A model generated the notes under the pieces. The model was not told where the DNA came from, made no database searches, and saw only the letters and a program-made list of their open reading frames with translations. A DNA stretch of 64,000 nucleotides from a bacterium (lineage in GTDB: Bacteria > CAIWAD01). Below are positions 18,957-28,064 of the stretch, in pieces. Each line of letters begins with the position of its first letter. The first letter of the stretch is position 1. The DNA lies in assembly GCA_030429345.1 (NCBI GenBank), contig JAUIFJ010000001.1, positions 124,001 through 188,000 on the forward strand, written 5' to 3'. A program made the position numbers and the translations under genes.

Positions 18957-19748
18957 CTACTTCCCCTCGTAGCCCAGGGCCTCCGGCAGCAGCTTGCGGA
19001 TATTGCGGATGCGTGTCGCGTCCGAAGGGTGCGTGCTGAGGAATTCCGGCGGCGCAGCGCCGCCTTTCATGGCGCTCATGCGCTCCCAGAAGGGGATGGC
19101 CTCGTTGGGGTCATAGCCGGCCATCGTCATGAAGATCAGGCCCAGGCGGTCGGCCTCGCTTTCGTGATCCCGGCTGTACTTCAGCATGCCCAGGGTGCCG
19201 CCGACTCCATAGGCGGTCATGAACAGGCCCTGCGTCTGTTCGGGCTCCTCCTCGATCGCCTTCTGCAGGGCCATGCCGCCGAACTGCATTACCATCTGCT
19301 GGCTCATGCGCTCGTTGCCGTGCTGGGCAATGGCGTGGGCGATCTCGTGTCCCATGACCACGGCCAACCCGGCCTCGCTCTGTGTGACAGGCAGCAGGCC
19401 GGTGTAGACGACGACTCTCCCGCCGGGCATGCACCAGGCATTGAGCTGCTCGTCCTCCACCAGGTTGAAGGTCCAGTCATAGCCGCGCAGTTCGCCGGAC
19501 AGGCCCATGGAGGCGAAGTAGCGCTCGACGGCCGCCTGTATACGCTCGCCGACGCGGCGCACCATGGCCGTCTGCTGCCTGTTCGCGCTCAGGGTCGCTT
19601 CGGAAAGCACCTCGTTGTACTGCTGCAGGCTCATCTGGTTCAGGCTTTCCACCGGAATCAGGTTGAGCTGGTTGCGTCCCGTAATCGGGACCGTGCTGCA
19701 GGAAAGGAGAAGGGCCAGCAGTGAAAAAAGGACGAGTCGCTGAATCAT
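18957..19748 (-). CDS. M48-family metalloprotease lipoprotein
   Basis: A 263-residue protein with a lipoprotein signal (LALLLSC, lipid Cys17), so it is anchored in the outer or inner membrane facing the periplasm. The zinc site is HEIAH (residues 134-138) with the third ligand in ESEADRLG (Glu196). The family includes YcaL/LoiP/BepA-type proteases that degrade misassembled outer-membrane proteins. The C-terminal FLSTHPSDATRIRNIRKLLPEA is the typical M48 end. Single gene; the last gene of a long leftward run from hrcA, though a gap separates it from the HDOD gene. Confidence 0.92.
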   Translation of the reverse strand: MIQRLVLFSLLALLLSCSTVPITGRNQLNLIPVESLNQMSLQQYNEVLSEATLSANRQQTAMVRRVGERIQAAVERYFASMGLSGELRGYDWTFNLVEDEQLNAWCMPGGRVVVYTGLLPVTQSEAGLAVVMGHEIAHAIAQHGNERMSQQMVMQFGGMALQKAIEEEPEQTQGLFMTAYGVGGTLGMLKYSRDHESEADRLGLIFMTMAGYDPNEAIPFWERMSAMKGGAAPPEFLSTHPSDATRIRNIRKLLPEALGYEGK

Positions 19749-19842
19749 TGGAGAGCTCCCGGATTGAACCCGCTCAATATCAGAAGCGGAACGGGGACAA
19801 CAAACCGGATGGAAGATTCTGTCGAGTCAAAAGGAGCGCCGA

Positions 19843-21372
19843 CTAGAAACAGATGCGGTTGCGCCCCTCTTCCTTGGCGCGATAAAGGCAGGCGTCGGCC
19901 TTGGCGATCAGCTCCTTGGGGCTGGAGATCTCGCTGTCCTCGGCCAGGCTGGCTATGCCCATGCTGACCGTGATGTGCATCGGTTCCTTGGGGCGGTAGC
20001 TGTATTCGTAGCTCTCGATGGCGCGCCGGATCTTCTCCGCGGCAATGCGGGCCGCGTAGAGCGTGGTTTCCGGAAGGATGATCACCATTTCCTCGCCGCC
20101 GTAGCGCGCCGCCATGTCGGAGGTGCGGGTCAGCTGGCGCAGCAATTCGCCCGTCTCGGAAAGGATCGTATCGCCCTGCTGGTGGCCGTAGTTGTCGTTG
20201 ACCGATTTGAAGTGGTCGATGTCCAGGATAATGAGGGAGATCGTGCGCCTGTATCGGCGGCTGCGCTCGAATTCCCGTTCGATGAAATCGTCGAAATAGC
20301 GCCGGTTGTAGAGTCCGGTCAGCGTGTCGTGGTTGGCCATCCGCTGCAGGATCTCGTTGGCCTCGCGCAGCTTGAGCGCCAGCTCCTCCGCCTTCTGCTT
20401 CGCCGCCTTCAGTTCGCGGTTCATCCGCTCGTAGGTGGCGTTCAGGTCTTCCAGCTCCTGGTTGGCCTCGTCGAGCAGCTCCGTGTAGCTCGGCAGGCTC
20501 ATGTTGGAGAAGCCGTACTGCGCCGCCACCTCCAGCACTTCCTCCTTGATGCCTCTGAAGAACTCGTCCACCTCGTCGGGACTCATGCGGAACTGCTGCC
20601 GTGATTCATTGCGGAAGTCGCGCAGCGCCACGCCGACGCCCGGCGAGAAGAAGATCCTTCCGGCCAGGCGCGCCATGTGCACCAGGCGGGAGATCCGCTG
20701 GATCGCCGGATCCTCGCTCTCGATGCCCCGCAGATCGTGGTGATGCACGATCGGCCGCACCAGGAACTCGGGCAGCTCCCAGCGCCGCAGGATGGCTTCT
20801 CCCATTTCCTCGTGGCTGAATTCCAGGCGGCTGGTCTCGGAGACGACAATGTCCTCGCCGTGTCTCACATCGTCCGCCAGGATCCCCTCGTAGTCCGCTC
20901 CATGTATACGGAGCTGCACCAGCATGCCGACGTCCATCATCAGGCAGGCCATGAAGACTTCTTCCGGCGTCTCGTGCTTGATCATGCGGGCCATCTTGCG
21001 GCCGGCGACGGCGGCGAAGAGCGACCTCTCCCACAGGCGGTGCAGGTCCTCGATGGTTCCCGTGTTGTCGACCATCATCTCGATGACATTGGTCGAGAGC
21101 ACGATCGACTTGATGGTGTCGAGTCCCAGCAGGACGACGGCCTGGCTGACCGTTGTCACACGGCTCGTGAAGCCGTAGTAGGCGGAGTTGACAGCCTTCA
21201 GGATGCGGCTGGAAAGGGCGGTGTCGTTCTGGATCAGGTCCGCGATCTGGCGCGCGGTGGAGTCGTCCTCGTCGAGCAGGCCGAGTACGCGGGATACAAC
21301 GGGAGAGAGGGCGGGAATGTCCTCAATGCGATCCAGCAGCAGCTGTGGATCCGTTGCCTTGATCTCGTTCAT
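19843..21372 (-). CDS. HDOD-GGDEF signalling protein (diguanylate cyclase)
   Basis: A 509-residue protein. HDOD domain at about 10-220 (IPALSPVVSRVLGLL...LSSRILKAVNSAYYG...QAVVLLGLDTIKSIVL), a coiled coil at about 300-350, then GGDEF. The active-site signature is GGEEM (425-429), one of the active variants, and the product-inhibition I-site RTSD lies five residues before it. It should make cyclic di-GMP from GTP in response to a signal through HDOD. I used the ATG at 21372 (MNEIKATDP); the frame is open ten codons further. The start lies 50 nt inside rsmD, so it may be coupled to that gene. Confidence 0.9.
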   Translation of the reverse strand: MNEIKATDPQLLLDRIEDIPALSPVVSRVLGLLDEDDSTARQIADLIQNDTALSSRILKAVNSAYYGFTSRVTTVSQAVVLLGLDTIKSIVLSTNVIEMMVDNTGTIEDLHRLWERSLFAAVAGRKMARMIKHETPEEVFMACLMMDVGMLVQLRIHGADYEGILADDVRHGEDIVVSETSRLEFSHEEMGEAILRRWELPEFLVRPIVHHHDLRGIESEDPAIQRISRLVHMARLAGRIFFSPGVGVALRDFRNESRQQFRMSPDEVDEFFRGIKEEVLEVAAQYGFSNMSLPSYTELLDEANQELEDLNATYERMNRELKAAKQKAEELALKLREANEILQRMANHDTLTGLYNRRYFDDFIEREFERSRRYRRTISLIILDIDHFKSVNDNYGHQQGDTILSETGELLRQLTRTSDMAARYGGEEMVIILPETTLYAARIAAEKIRRAIESYEYSYRPKEPMHITVSMGIASLAEDSEISSPKELIAKADACLYRAKEEGRNRICF

Positions 21373-21910
21373 CGCGGTAAATCCGGATGGTGCTGCGCCC
21401 AAAAGCCTTTTCCCTGTACAAGGTCAGGCCTTCCGGCGCGAGAGGACGGCCCGTCGGATGCTCCAACACGAGCAGGCCGCCGGGCGTCAGGGGGCGGGCC
21501 TGGTCAAGAATCGGCAGGAGTTCATCCAGTACCCCGCTGTCATATGGAGGATCGACAAAAACCAGATCCACCTTTACGCCACCCTTGGCATCGCGCAGAA
21601 ATCGGAGCGCGTCGCGGCGCTGCACAAGGGCCTTGTCCTCGCCGATGCCAAGGTGTTGCAGGTTCATGCCCAGGGCTTTGAGTGCGCGCGGGGAAATGTC
21701 GAGGAAGGTGGCATGGCGAGCGCCCAGGCTGAGGGCGTGAATGCCCAACGAGCCGCTGCCGGCAAAAAGGTCCAGCACGCTGCGCCCCTCGAAGTCCGAA
21801 CGCAGCACATTGCAGATCCAGTCGCGCATGCGGCCGGTCGTGGGACGCACTTCCAAGCCTGCCGGCACCTTGAGCACCCGGCCCTTGTATGCTCCGAAGA
21901 GTACTCGCAG
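21323..21910 (-). CDS. rsmD: 16S rRNA (guanine-966-N2)-methyltransferase
   Basis: Class I SAM methyltransferase. The SAM motif is VLDLFAGSGSLGIHALS and the catalytic N2-guanine motif is VFVDPPYDSG (NPPY type). A GTG at 21877 gives MLKVPAGLEVRPTTGRMRD, but the codons just upstream read RVLFGAYKGR, which completes the conserved RsmD N-terminus (RIIxGxxKGRxL). The family-consistent start is therefore a CTG at 21910, 10 nt after the PilM-like gene's stop; no ATG/GTG/TTG precedes it. The last 25 residues go beyond the usual family end. Overlaps the HDOD gene by 50 nt. Confidence 0.85.
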   Translation of the reverse strand: MRVLFGAYKGRVLKVPAGLEVRPTTGRMRDWICNVLRSDFEGRSVLDLFAGSGSLGIHALSLGARHATFLDISPRALKALGMNLQHLGIGEDKALVQRRDALRFLRDAKGGVKVDLVFVDPPYDSGVLDELLPILDQARPLTPGGLLVLEHPTGRPLAPEGLTLYREKAFGRSTIRIYRDERDQGNGSTAAAGSH

Positions 21911-21920
21911 AAGGCAGGCC

Positions 21921-23069
21921 CTAGAATCCGGAGCTGATGCTCCACCCCGACTCCGTCCGGATCAGGAGCAGGCGGCCGGGAGCGCTGTAGGTGTCGGCAA
22001 GCCCCGACAGGTCGCCGACCATGGTCCGCTTGCTGTCCAGTGTTTCAAGGGGCGCGTCTTCAAGGCCTTCCAGCCGGAACCAGCGGTAGCTGCCGCTGCT
22101 GCGCAAGGCGCGCAACGGTATCGGCGCAAGGAGCTCGGCCATATCCGCGCTGCCATCTACCAGCAAGCCTTTTCCATCCAGCAGCAGGTAGCCAGGGAGG
22201 CGGGACTCGGCGGCAGAAAGCGCCTGCAGAAGCTGTACCCTCGACAGGGGCGCACTCGCTTCCCCGGCGGGATCGCCCGTCGCGGGTGTTTCCGCGGCCT
22301 CTTGCGGCGGCGATGACTGCTCCACGCGGTCGAGGGCCGGCGAATCCACCGGAGGAATCGTCTCATCCGCTGTGCGGCGATCGACTGCCGGTTCCTCGAC
22401 GGGATCCAGTTGCTGGTAGCTCCCGGCCAGGTCCTCGGGGCTTGTCTGCATTTTCTGCCCCACCCAGCCGGAAACCAGCCATGCTCCAAGCACCAGGGCG
22501 GCAATCACAGGCAGAACCCAGGGAAGGCTGGAGGGGTTCTTCCATTTTTCGGATTCCAGGGCCTCTTCCAGCTGACGGGCGCGCAGGGGATCATAGCGCC
22601 AAAGACGTCCGCGCTGGTCCAGCACCTCGAAAAAGGCGGGACGAAAACCCAGGCCCAGGACGACCCGGCTGAGAAACTCTTCGACCGGGCGGCGAATCGC
22701 CGTCAGTCGGACACGCTCCGGGCTTTCCTCGTAATCGAAACGGTAATTGAGCCCGTCTTCCGGAGAATTGGTGTCCAGCTCCCACTGCAGGTGGCTCAGG
22801 GGGTTTTCGATCTGGGACAGGCCGGCAAGGGGAAGCTCAAGCAGCATGCTGCCCCATTCGATGGGCAAGCGCACGATGACGTCGGCCGGCCGGACCTCCT
22901 CGGGCAGCCGTTCTGCCAGGGCCTGGGTGAAGGTCTCGGCGACTTCCGGCTTGAAGAGCAGCTCCTGGCGCAGCAGGTAGGGCAGATCGACGGAGAGCTC
23001 CCGGTCGTCCTCCAGAACCCTCAGAGTCTGGGCGTCAAATTGAAAGACCAGGGTAGGGTACTTGGCCAT
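21921..23069 (-). CDS. PilM/GspL-like protein with one membrane segment
   Basis: A 382-residue protein. Residues 1-180 resemble the later half of PilM/GspL actin-like domains (DVIVRLPIEWGSMLLELPLAGL, then HLQWELDTNSPEDGLNYRFDYEES). A membrane segment follows (about 195-215, LPWVLPVIAALVLGAWLVSGWVG), then a periplasmic region rich in Pro, Glu and Ala, and a folded end. This order (PilM-like cytoplasmic part, TM, periplasmic part) fits a fused PilM-PilN or GspL inner-membrane platform protein. The nucleotide-binding half seems to be missing, so it may be a degenerate or divergent version. Located between rsmD and a pseudopilin-like gene. Confidence 0.5.
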   Translation of the reverse strand: MAKYPTLVFQFDAQTLRVLEDDRELSVDLPYLLRQELLFKPEVAETFTQALAERLPEEVRPADVIVRLPIEWGSMLLELPLAGLSQIENPLSHLQWELDTNSPEDGLNYRFDYEESPERVRLTAIRRPVEEFLSRVVLGLGFRPAFFEVLDQRGRLWRYDPLRARQLEEALESEKWKNPSSLPWVLPVIAALVLGAWLVSGWVGQKMQTSPEDLAGSYQQLDPVEEPAVDRRTADETIPPVDSPALDRVEQSSPPQEAAETPATGDPAGEASAPLSRVQLLQALSAAESRLPGYLLLDGKGLLVDGSADMAELLAPIPLRALRSSGSYRWFRLEGLEDAPLETLDSKRTMVGDLSGLADTYSAPGRLLLIRTESGWSISSGF

Positions 23070-23172
23070 CGGGTCTCCGTTCCGAAAGGGGTGCAGCCGC
23101 GCACCCGCATTCCCGCCTTATCGGATCAGGCGGCTGGGATCCTTGCGATCGGCCAGTGAATGCGGCCGGAAT

Positions 23173-24456
23173 CTATTCCCAGGAAGTCGTTCCGTTATAG
23201 ATGTAGCCATGGTTTTCCGGGGGATCCACCTCGAAAATACGCATGAACCCTTCCATGTAGACCTCGTCCCCTTCGATCGGGCTGTAGAGCGCGGTGCCGA
23301 CCGTGTCGATGCGAACAGAGTCGAGCTCGCTGCCGACGCGCAGGGCGCTGACGAGTTGCGATACCGCGGGAAGGGCCATCAGGCTTTCATGCTGTCGGGC
23401 GCGGCTGCCCAGCGTGGCTTCGGGGAAAAGGGTATCCTCCACGAAGCGGTCCGCGGTGTAGAAGGAGGCGGAATCGGCGCGCGCCGTATGGCTGCGCTCG
23501 GAGGAGTGGGCCAGCTTCTGGCCGGGTTCCATCTTCGCCAGCCAGGTGCTGACCTCTTCGACGACAATCTTGTTTTTCTCCGCCTCGGGCACCTGGAACT
23601 GGGCGTTGCCGGCCGCCTTGGCCGAATCGGTCAGGGCCTGGAAGCGCTCGGCAATCCCGTTTGCCACCTGGGTGCGGGCGGCCTCGAAGAAGGCCTGCTG
23701 GCGGGCCACTGTGGAGACGCTCTCGCCTTCCTCGCCCTCCAGCTCGAAAAGGTACTCGCCGGAGTAGCTGTACTTGGCTACGTGCTGCATTTCAAAGGGC
23801 TTGCCCGTGCTGGGGCAAGTGAAGATCGTCTCGAAGGGCAGGGCGAAACTGTGGCGGGTCACTTCCACGTAGGCGGAATCCCCGGGAGTGAAATAGCGCT
23901 CGAAGCGACTCGGGGAGGAGGCCCACAGGCTGAAATCCATTTCACCGTACTCGCGCGGCCAGGCCTTGATTTCCGAATCGGACCAGAGATGCAGGGTATC
24001 CGTGCCCAGGGCATCGTACTGGGGTTTCATTTTCGCCCAGATGCGTGTGTGGTAACGTTCCATGCCTTCCGGGGAAAGACCGCGGCCGCCACCCTGAATG
24101 GTGAAGGCTTCGACGCGCATGGTGTCTTCGGCGGAAATCAGGATCGAATCGCGGGCGGCATCCGGGTTCATCTGCTTCTGGTCGGCAATGAAGTGGAGCG
24201 GCGGGACATGCAGTCGGCAAGTGTCCAGGCTGGCCTTCAGGTCCTCGAAGGTGTCGGGGAACTTGCGGTTGAAGAACAGGTACTGCAGCGTAGCCGTGTT
24301 CAGGTTGGTCAGGCGCTTGCGGGCAAGAATCTGATCCGCTTCCTGCTGCTCCCACTGGCGGGAGGGGATCTCCACCGCGAAGTACAGCACGACGATCAGG
24401 ACCGCGATCAGAATCTTGAGCAGGATGCTGCCGCCGCCCGTTTGCTTACCGGCCAT
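23173..24456 (-). CDS. Membrane-anchored periplasmic protein, pseudopilin-like
   Basis: I do not recognise a firm family. The 427-residue protein has one N-terminal TM (ILLKILIAVLIVVLYFAVEI) followed by a helix (LNTATLQYLFFNRKFPDTFEDLKASL) that resembles the N-terminal region of GspG-type pseudopilins. It also has TCPSTGKPFEM and a C-terminal NHGYIYNGTTSWE, both similar to pseudopilin ends. A prepilin peptidase motif (G followed by FTLxE) is not present, so it would stay as a signal-anchored protein. It overlaps the upstream HhH gene by 11 nt and precedes the PilM-like gene, which suggests one complex. Confidence 0.5.
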   Translation of the reverse strand: MAGKQTGGGSILLKILIAVLIVVLYFAVEIPSRQWEQQEADQILARKRLTNLNTATLQYLFFNRKFPDTFEDLKASLDTCRLHVPPLHFIADQKQMNPDAARDSILISAEDTMRVEAFTIQGGGRGLSPEGMERYHTRIWAKMKPQYDALGTDTLHLWSDSEIKAWPREYGEMDFSLWASSPSRFERYFTPGDSAYVEVTRHSFALPFETIFTCPSTGKPFEMQHVAKYSYSGEYLFELEGEEGESVSTVARQQAFFEAARTQVANGIAERFQALTDSAKAAGNAQFQVPEAEKNKIVVEEVSTWLAKMEPGQKLAHSSERSHTARADSASFYTADRFVEDTLFPEATLGSRARQHESLMALPAVSQLVSALRVGSELDSVRIDTVGTALYSPIEGDEVYMEGFMRIFEVDPPENHGYIYNGTTSWE

Positions 24457-24901
24457 GGTGGTTCTCCCGACCTGTGGATGTTCTGCCGGAATCCGCTTCC
24501 GCGGGGCTGTCCAGCAGGAGTTGATCGCTCATGCGCGCCAGGGTTTTCGGACCGATGCCCCGGACCATGAGGAGTTGACTTGTCGACGTGAACCCGCCCA
24601 GGCTGTCACGCAAGGCGATGATTGCCCGCGAGCGGGAAGGGCCAATGCCCGGCAATCGCTCCAGATCCCTTGCTTGCGCCTCGTTGAGCACAAGCGGGCC
24701 GGACACCTCCTCCACGACCGCGGCCGTTGCCTGCCGCATTTCCACAGCCTTGTGGAAGAAAACCGCGTCCAGACTGTCCAGATCCAGGTGATCCAGCGCC
24801 GCCCAGCGGGACTCGATGAAAAGCAGCACATAGCCTGCTAACACAAGTCCCGAAAATCCAACAACTAGGCGTCGCTCTTGAGGCGTCAGCTTGAAGCTCA
24901 A
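24446..24901 (-). CDS. ComEA-like helix-hairpin-helix protein with N-terminal membrane anchor
   Basis: A 151-residue protein: TM at about 12-30 (LVVGFSGLVLAGYVLLFI), then a periplasmic (HhH)2 unit LNEAQARDLERLPGIGPSRSRAIIALRDSLGGFTSTSQLLMVRGIGPKTLARM. The two GIGP hairpins bind DNA backbone non-specifically, as in ComEA, the periplasmic DNA receptor of natural transformation. The only available start is a TTG at 24901, since a TAG sits two codons upstream, and no clear ribosome site is seen. Its 3' end overlaps the next gene by 11 nt. With the two pilus-like genes it may form a DNA-uptake or secretion module. Confidence 0.7.
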   Translation of the reverse strand: MSFKLTPQERRLVVGFSGLVLAGYVLLFIESRWAALDHLDLDSLDAVFFHKAVEMRQATAAVVEEVSGPLVLNEAQARDLERLPGIGPSRSRAIIALRDSLGGFTSTSQLLMVRGIGPKTLARMSDQLLLDSPAEADSGRTSTGRENHHGR

Positions 24902-24964
24902 AAACTATCAAACCCCGAGCTATGGCAAAAGTCCGCCAAGCCCGCGTCCTGCAGGAGAAAGAAC

Positions 24965-24990
24965 GCCGCGCGACCTGTGGACCGCGCGGC
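24965..24990 (-). terminator. Hairpin after dnaJ
   Basis: GCCGCGCG (24965-24972) pairs with CGCGCGGC (24983-24990). On the minus strand it is followed by TTCTTT, so it may end the hrcA-grpE-dnaJ transcript before the HhH gene. Confidence 0.55.
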
Positions 24991-25021
24991 GATTTCGTGC
25001 TACAGCATTCTGCGGGTCGGC

Positions 25022-26173
25022 TCAGTTGAAAAGGTGGTTCTTCAGCTTCTGGAAAAAACCCTTTTCGCCCGACTCGGGCAGTGTATCATCCTGCTTGCCC
25101 AGTTTCTCGAACAGTTTGCGGGTTTCGCCACAAACGTGCGTCGGCGTATACACCATCACCCGGATCAGCTGGTCGCCGGCGCGACCGCTGCGGTTGTTGC
25201 GGATTCCCTTGCCCTTCAGGCGCAGCAGGCTTCCCGACTGGGTGCCGGCGGGCACCGTGACGCGGGCCTCGCCGCCCAGGACGGGAACCGTCAGTTCGGC
25301 ACCGAGAACCGCCTGGGGCATGGAGACCTTCAGGAAATAGAGCACGTCGTCCTCGTGGCGCTCGAAGTACTCGTGCTCCTGCTCCTCGAAGACCAGGATC
25401 AGGTCTCCCTGGGGGCCGCCGCGCGGGCCGTGATTTCCCTGGCCGCGCAGGCGCATGAAGTTGCCGGCGTGCACACCCGAAGGAATGTGGACCTTGATCG
25501 AGGTCTCGCCGCGCTCGACGCCCTGGCCGCCGCATGTAGTACAAGGGTCGGAGATGACCGTGCCTTCCCCGTTGCAGTTGCGGCAGGTGGCAATGTTCTC
25601 GACCATGCCGAAAAAGCTGCGGCTGACCTGTCTCACACGGCCGGCGCCGTTGCAGACGCTGCAGGCCGTCGGCCGGCTGCCGGCCTTGCCGCCGCTGCCT
25701 CCGCAGCTGCCGCAGGGCACCTGGATCTTGACCTTGAGCTTCTTGTCCGCGCCATTCGCGATTTCTTCCAGGCTGAGCTTGAGGGTGATCTGGATGTCCC
25801 GCCCGGCGGGTTTCCCGCCCCGGCGGCCACGGCCGCCGGCGGCGCCGCCGAAGAGGTCTCCCAAATCCCCGAAGCCCGACATGAAGGTCCGCAGGGCATC
25901 GTTGATGTCGAAATCGAAGTCGCCCATGCCTCCCGCGCCGCCGAAATTGCCGTCGACGCCGGCGTGTCCCATCTGGTCATAGCGGGCGCGCTTCTGGTCG
26001 TCGGAGAGCACGGAATAGGCCTCGGAAACCTCCTTGAAGGTCTCTTCGGCGCCCTCTTCCTTGTTCTTGTCCGGGTGATACTTCAGCGCGAGCTTGCGGT
26101 AGGCCTTCTTGATCTCGCTCTTGTCCGCCTCGCGTGATACGCCCAGGACTTCGTAGTAGTCGCGTTTCGACAT
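25022..26173 (-). CDS. dnaJ: Chaperone protein DnaJ (Hsp40)
   Basis: A 383-residue class A J-protein. The J domain has YHPDKNK (HPD motif). A Gly/Phe-rich linker ([12 protein letters not shown]) follows, with four zinc repeats [24 protein letters not shown] and CTTCGGQG, then the beta-rich C-terminal substrate domain ([17 protein letters not shown]). It delivers unfolded proteins to DnaK and stimulates its ATPase. It is third in a leftward hrcA-grpE-dnaJ set; the start is 10 nt from the grpE stop. dnaK, which usually lies between grpE and dnaJ, is absent here. Confidence 0.97.
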   Translation of the reverse strand: MSKRDYYEVLGVSREADKSEIKKAYRKLALKYHPDKNKEEGAEETFKEVSEAYSVLSDDQKRARYDQMGHAGVDGNFGGAGGMGDFDFDINDALRTFMSGFGDLGDLFGGAAGGRGRRGGKPAGRDIQITLKLSLEEIANGADKKLKVKIQVPCGSCGGSGGKAGSRPTACSVCNGAGRVRQVSRSFFGMVENIATCRNCNGEGTVISDPCTTCGGQGVERGETSIKVHIPSGVHAGNFMRLRGQGNHGPRGGPQGDLILVFEEQEHEYFERHEDDVLYFLKVSMPQAVLGAELTVPVLGGEARVTVPAGTQSGSLLRLKGKGIRNNRSGRAGDQLIRVMVYTPTHVCGETRKLFEKLGKQDDTLPESGEKGFFQKLKNHLFN

Positions 26174-26183
26174 GCCGCCTTCC

Positions 26184-26807
26184 TTAGGAGTCCTGTTCGG
26201 GCTTGTTGACGATCACCTGGGCGTGGCGGATCACGCGGTCGCCCATCTTGTAGCCCTTCTGGTGTTCAACCAATACGATGTCCTCGTCCTGCCCGGGGTC
26301 GCTCATGGTGGTCAGAGCGTCATGCAGCTCCTCGTTGAAGGGGGTTCCCTTGCTCTCGAAAGGCTGTACGCCGAATTCGGCCAGGCCCTTGTCGAACTTG
26401 CCGACCACAAGCTGCAGGCCCTGCAGCAGCGTGTCTACATTCTGGGCGTCGACGGGCTGCTCGAGGATCCGCTCTAGGTCGTCTTTCGCCGGCAACAGAG
26501 CCAGCGCGACGCGCTCCTGCGCGACACCGTTCCAGATCGCCTTTTCCTGCTGTGTGCGCTTGCGGAAGTTGTCGAACTCGGCGCGGGCTCTCAGCAGGCT
26601 GTCGTTCAATTCCTCGACCTGGCGCCGGAGGGCGTCCGTCTCCGATTCCTGCGCCTCCTCTTCGCCGTTTTGCTTTTCCGCGGCCTGTGCCTCTTCGGCG
26701 GCCGCCTCTTCCTGCTGGTCGAGGGTTTCGACGGGTGTTTCCTCTTCCGCCGTCTTCTTCTTGTCGGGGGCCGGTTCGGCACTCCTGGACATGCTCTCAC
26801 TCTCCAT
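26184..26807 (-). CDS. grpE: Nucleotide exchange factor GrpE
   Basis: A 207-residue GrpE. An acidic, low-complexity N-terminus ([24 protein letters not shown]) is followed by the long dimerising helix ([30 protein letters not shown]) and the beta-wing domain ending HAQVIVNKP. It opens DnaK to exchange ADP for ATP. Start at ATG 26807, with ATG 26792 as the alternative (MSRSAEPA). It lies between hrcA and dnaJ in one apparent operon. Confidence 0.95.
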   Translation of the reverse strand: MESESMSRSAEPAPDKKKTAEEETPVETLDQQEEAAAEEAQAAEKQNGEEEAQESETDALRRQVEELNDSLLRARAEFDNFRKRTQQEKAIWNGVAQERVALALLPAKDDLERILEQPVDAQNVDTLLQGLQLVVGKFDKGLAEFGVQPFESKGTPFNEELHDALTTMSDPGQDEDIVLVEHQKGYKMGDRVIRHAQVIVNKPEQDS

Positions 26808-26822
26808 GATTCTTTGACCGGA

Positions 26823-27872
26823 TCAGGATCCGGAAAATCCCTTGCTCAGGAGCCGGGCCGTATACTGGACCAGGCTGCTGAGCCTGCTGTAGTTCATGCG
26901 CCGCGGCCCAATGACGCCCAGCATGCCCGGCAGGTTGCCCACGTGGAAGCGGGCGGTGACCAGGCTGTAGTTGCTGGCGCGATCAAGCTCGTTTTCCGAT
27001 CCGATGCTGATCGAGCGCTCTTTCTCCAAATGCGGTCCCACCAGGTGCATGATCATCTCGTGGTCTTCGATGATCTCGATCACGCTGCGGAAGCCGTCCT
27101 CCCTGAACTCGGGAATGTCGGGCAGGTTTCCAGTGCCCTGGACGTAGATCGAGTCTCGGGGCACGGTTGTGAACAGGCGGTTGGTGGACTGAATGAACAG
27201 CCGCGCCACCGCTCGCCCCTTGTCCGGCATGTCCGCCAGACGGTCCTGGATCGTCTCCTTGATTTCCCGAAAGGTCAGCCCCACCAGGCGCTGCTGGATG
27301 AAACGGGAAATGAAAGGCAGGTCCTCGGGGTCGACTTCGCTTTCGATTTCCAGGGTCACGGTCCGCGCCAATCCGGAGGCGACGGTTACCACCACCAGCA
27401 GCCGATGGTTTCCCAGCGGCACCAGGTCCAGCCGCTCCAGGCGGCCTTCCTCGAAGCTCGGTGAAAGCACCAGGCCCAGGTTGCTGCTGATCACCGACAG
27501 CATTTGCGCCGTGCGGTCCATGATGGCCTGGATGTCGGGCATCAGCTCCTGCATGTTGCTCTGCAGAAGGTTCTGCTCATGGTCGCTCAGGTTTTCCTGG
27601 TCCATGAGATAGTTGACGTAGAGGCGGTAGCCGAGATCCGTCGGAATGCGGCCGGCGCTGGTATGCGGATGGGCCAGGTAGCCCTTTTCTTCCAGGTCGG
27701 CCATCACATTGCGGATGGTGGCGGCGCTGTAGCCCAGGTCAGGCAGCTTGGACAGGGTCCGGCTGCCCACGGGACGCGCGGTCATGATAAACGTATGGAT
27801 CACGTGGCGCAGGATCTGCGCCTCTCGTTGATCCAGTCCAGCGGGCGGGGTTCCGGACGCCGGGTTCATCAT
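26823..27872 (-). CDS. hrcA: Heat-inducible transcription repressor HrcA
   Basis: A 349-residue HrcA. N-terminal winged helix ([24 protein letters not shown]...[39 protein letters not shown]), then the GAF-like dimer domain. HrcA normally represses groE/dnaK operons through CIRCE (TTAGCACTC-N9-GAGTGCTAA). I saw no CIRCE upstream of this operon, so its target may lie elsewhere. Start at ATG 27872 has AAGGAG nine bases before it; a second ATG follows at once. Divergent from rpmH, with a promoter at 27948-27976. Confidence 0.95.
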   Translation of the reverse strand: MMNPASGTPPAGLDQREAQILRHVIHTFIMTARPVGSRTLSKLPDLGYSAATIRNVMADLEEKGYLAHPHTSAGRIPTDLGYRLYVNYLMDQENLSDHEQNLLQSNMQELMPDIQAIMDRTAQMLSVISSNLGLVLSPSFEEGRLERLDLVPLGNHRLLVVVTVASGLARTVTLEIESEVDPEDLPFISRFIQQRLVGLTFREIKETIQDRLADMPDKGRAVARLFIQSTNRLFTTVPRDSIYVQGTGNLPDIPEFREDGFRSVIEIIEDHEMIMHLVGPHLEKERSISIGSENELDRASNYSLVTARFHVGNLPGMLGVIGPRRMNYSRLSSLVQYTARLLSKGFSGS

Positions 27873-27947
27873 CTCGGGTTCTCCTTCTTCAACGGCGCCC
27901 GGGGCGGCCACGGGAAGGGCCCTTGCGCCCGGCGCGCAGAGAAGCAA

Positions 27948-27976
27948 ATAATAGAGTATGGTTCCAAGGCTCGCAA
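27948..27976 (-). promoter_or_regulatory. hrcA promoter
   Basis: Minus strand -35 TTGCGA (27976-27971) and -10 TATTAT (27953-27948), spacing 17. These are the same hexamers as the arsR promoter. Confidence 0.6.
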
Positions 27977-27994
27977 GGTGTGCACGCGCAGATC

Positions 27995-28023
27995 TTGCAA
28001 AGTGTTCCTTGACTTGCTATTAT
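27995..28023 (+). promoter_or_regulatory. rpmH promoter
   Basis: -35 TTGCAA (27995-28000), -10 TATTAT (28018-28023), spacing 17, with the start expected near 28030, about 35 nt before the rpmH ATG. It is arranged back to back with the hrcA promoter. Confidence 0.6.
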
Positions 28024-28064
28024 CATCGGCTTTCCAAGAAACAAACGCGCAGGCAGGAGTCAAC

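Noticed and set aside
26935-26950. Third parS-like site in hrcA (CCCACGTGGAAG)
   Set aside because: Only the central CCACGTGGAA matches and the palindrome does not extend to 14 bp.
27873-28064. CIRCE element upstream of hrcA
   Set aside because: I searched the spacer for TTAGCACTC/GAGTGCTAA and found no match, even partial.
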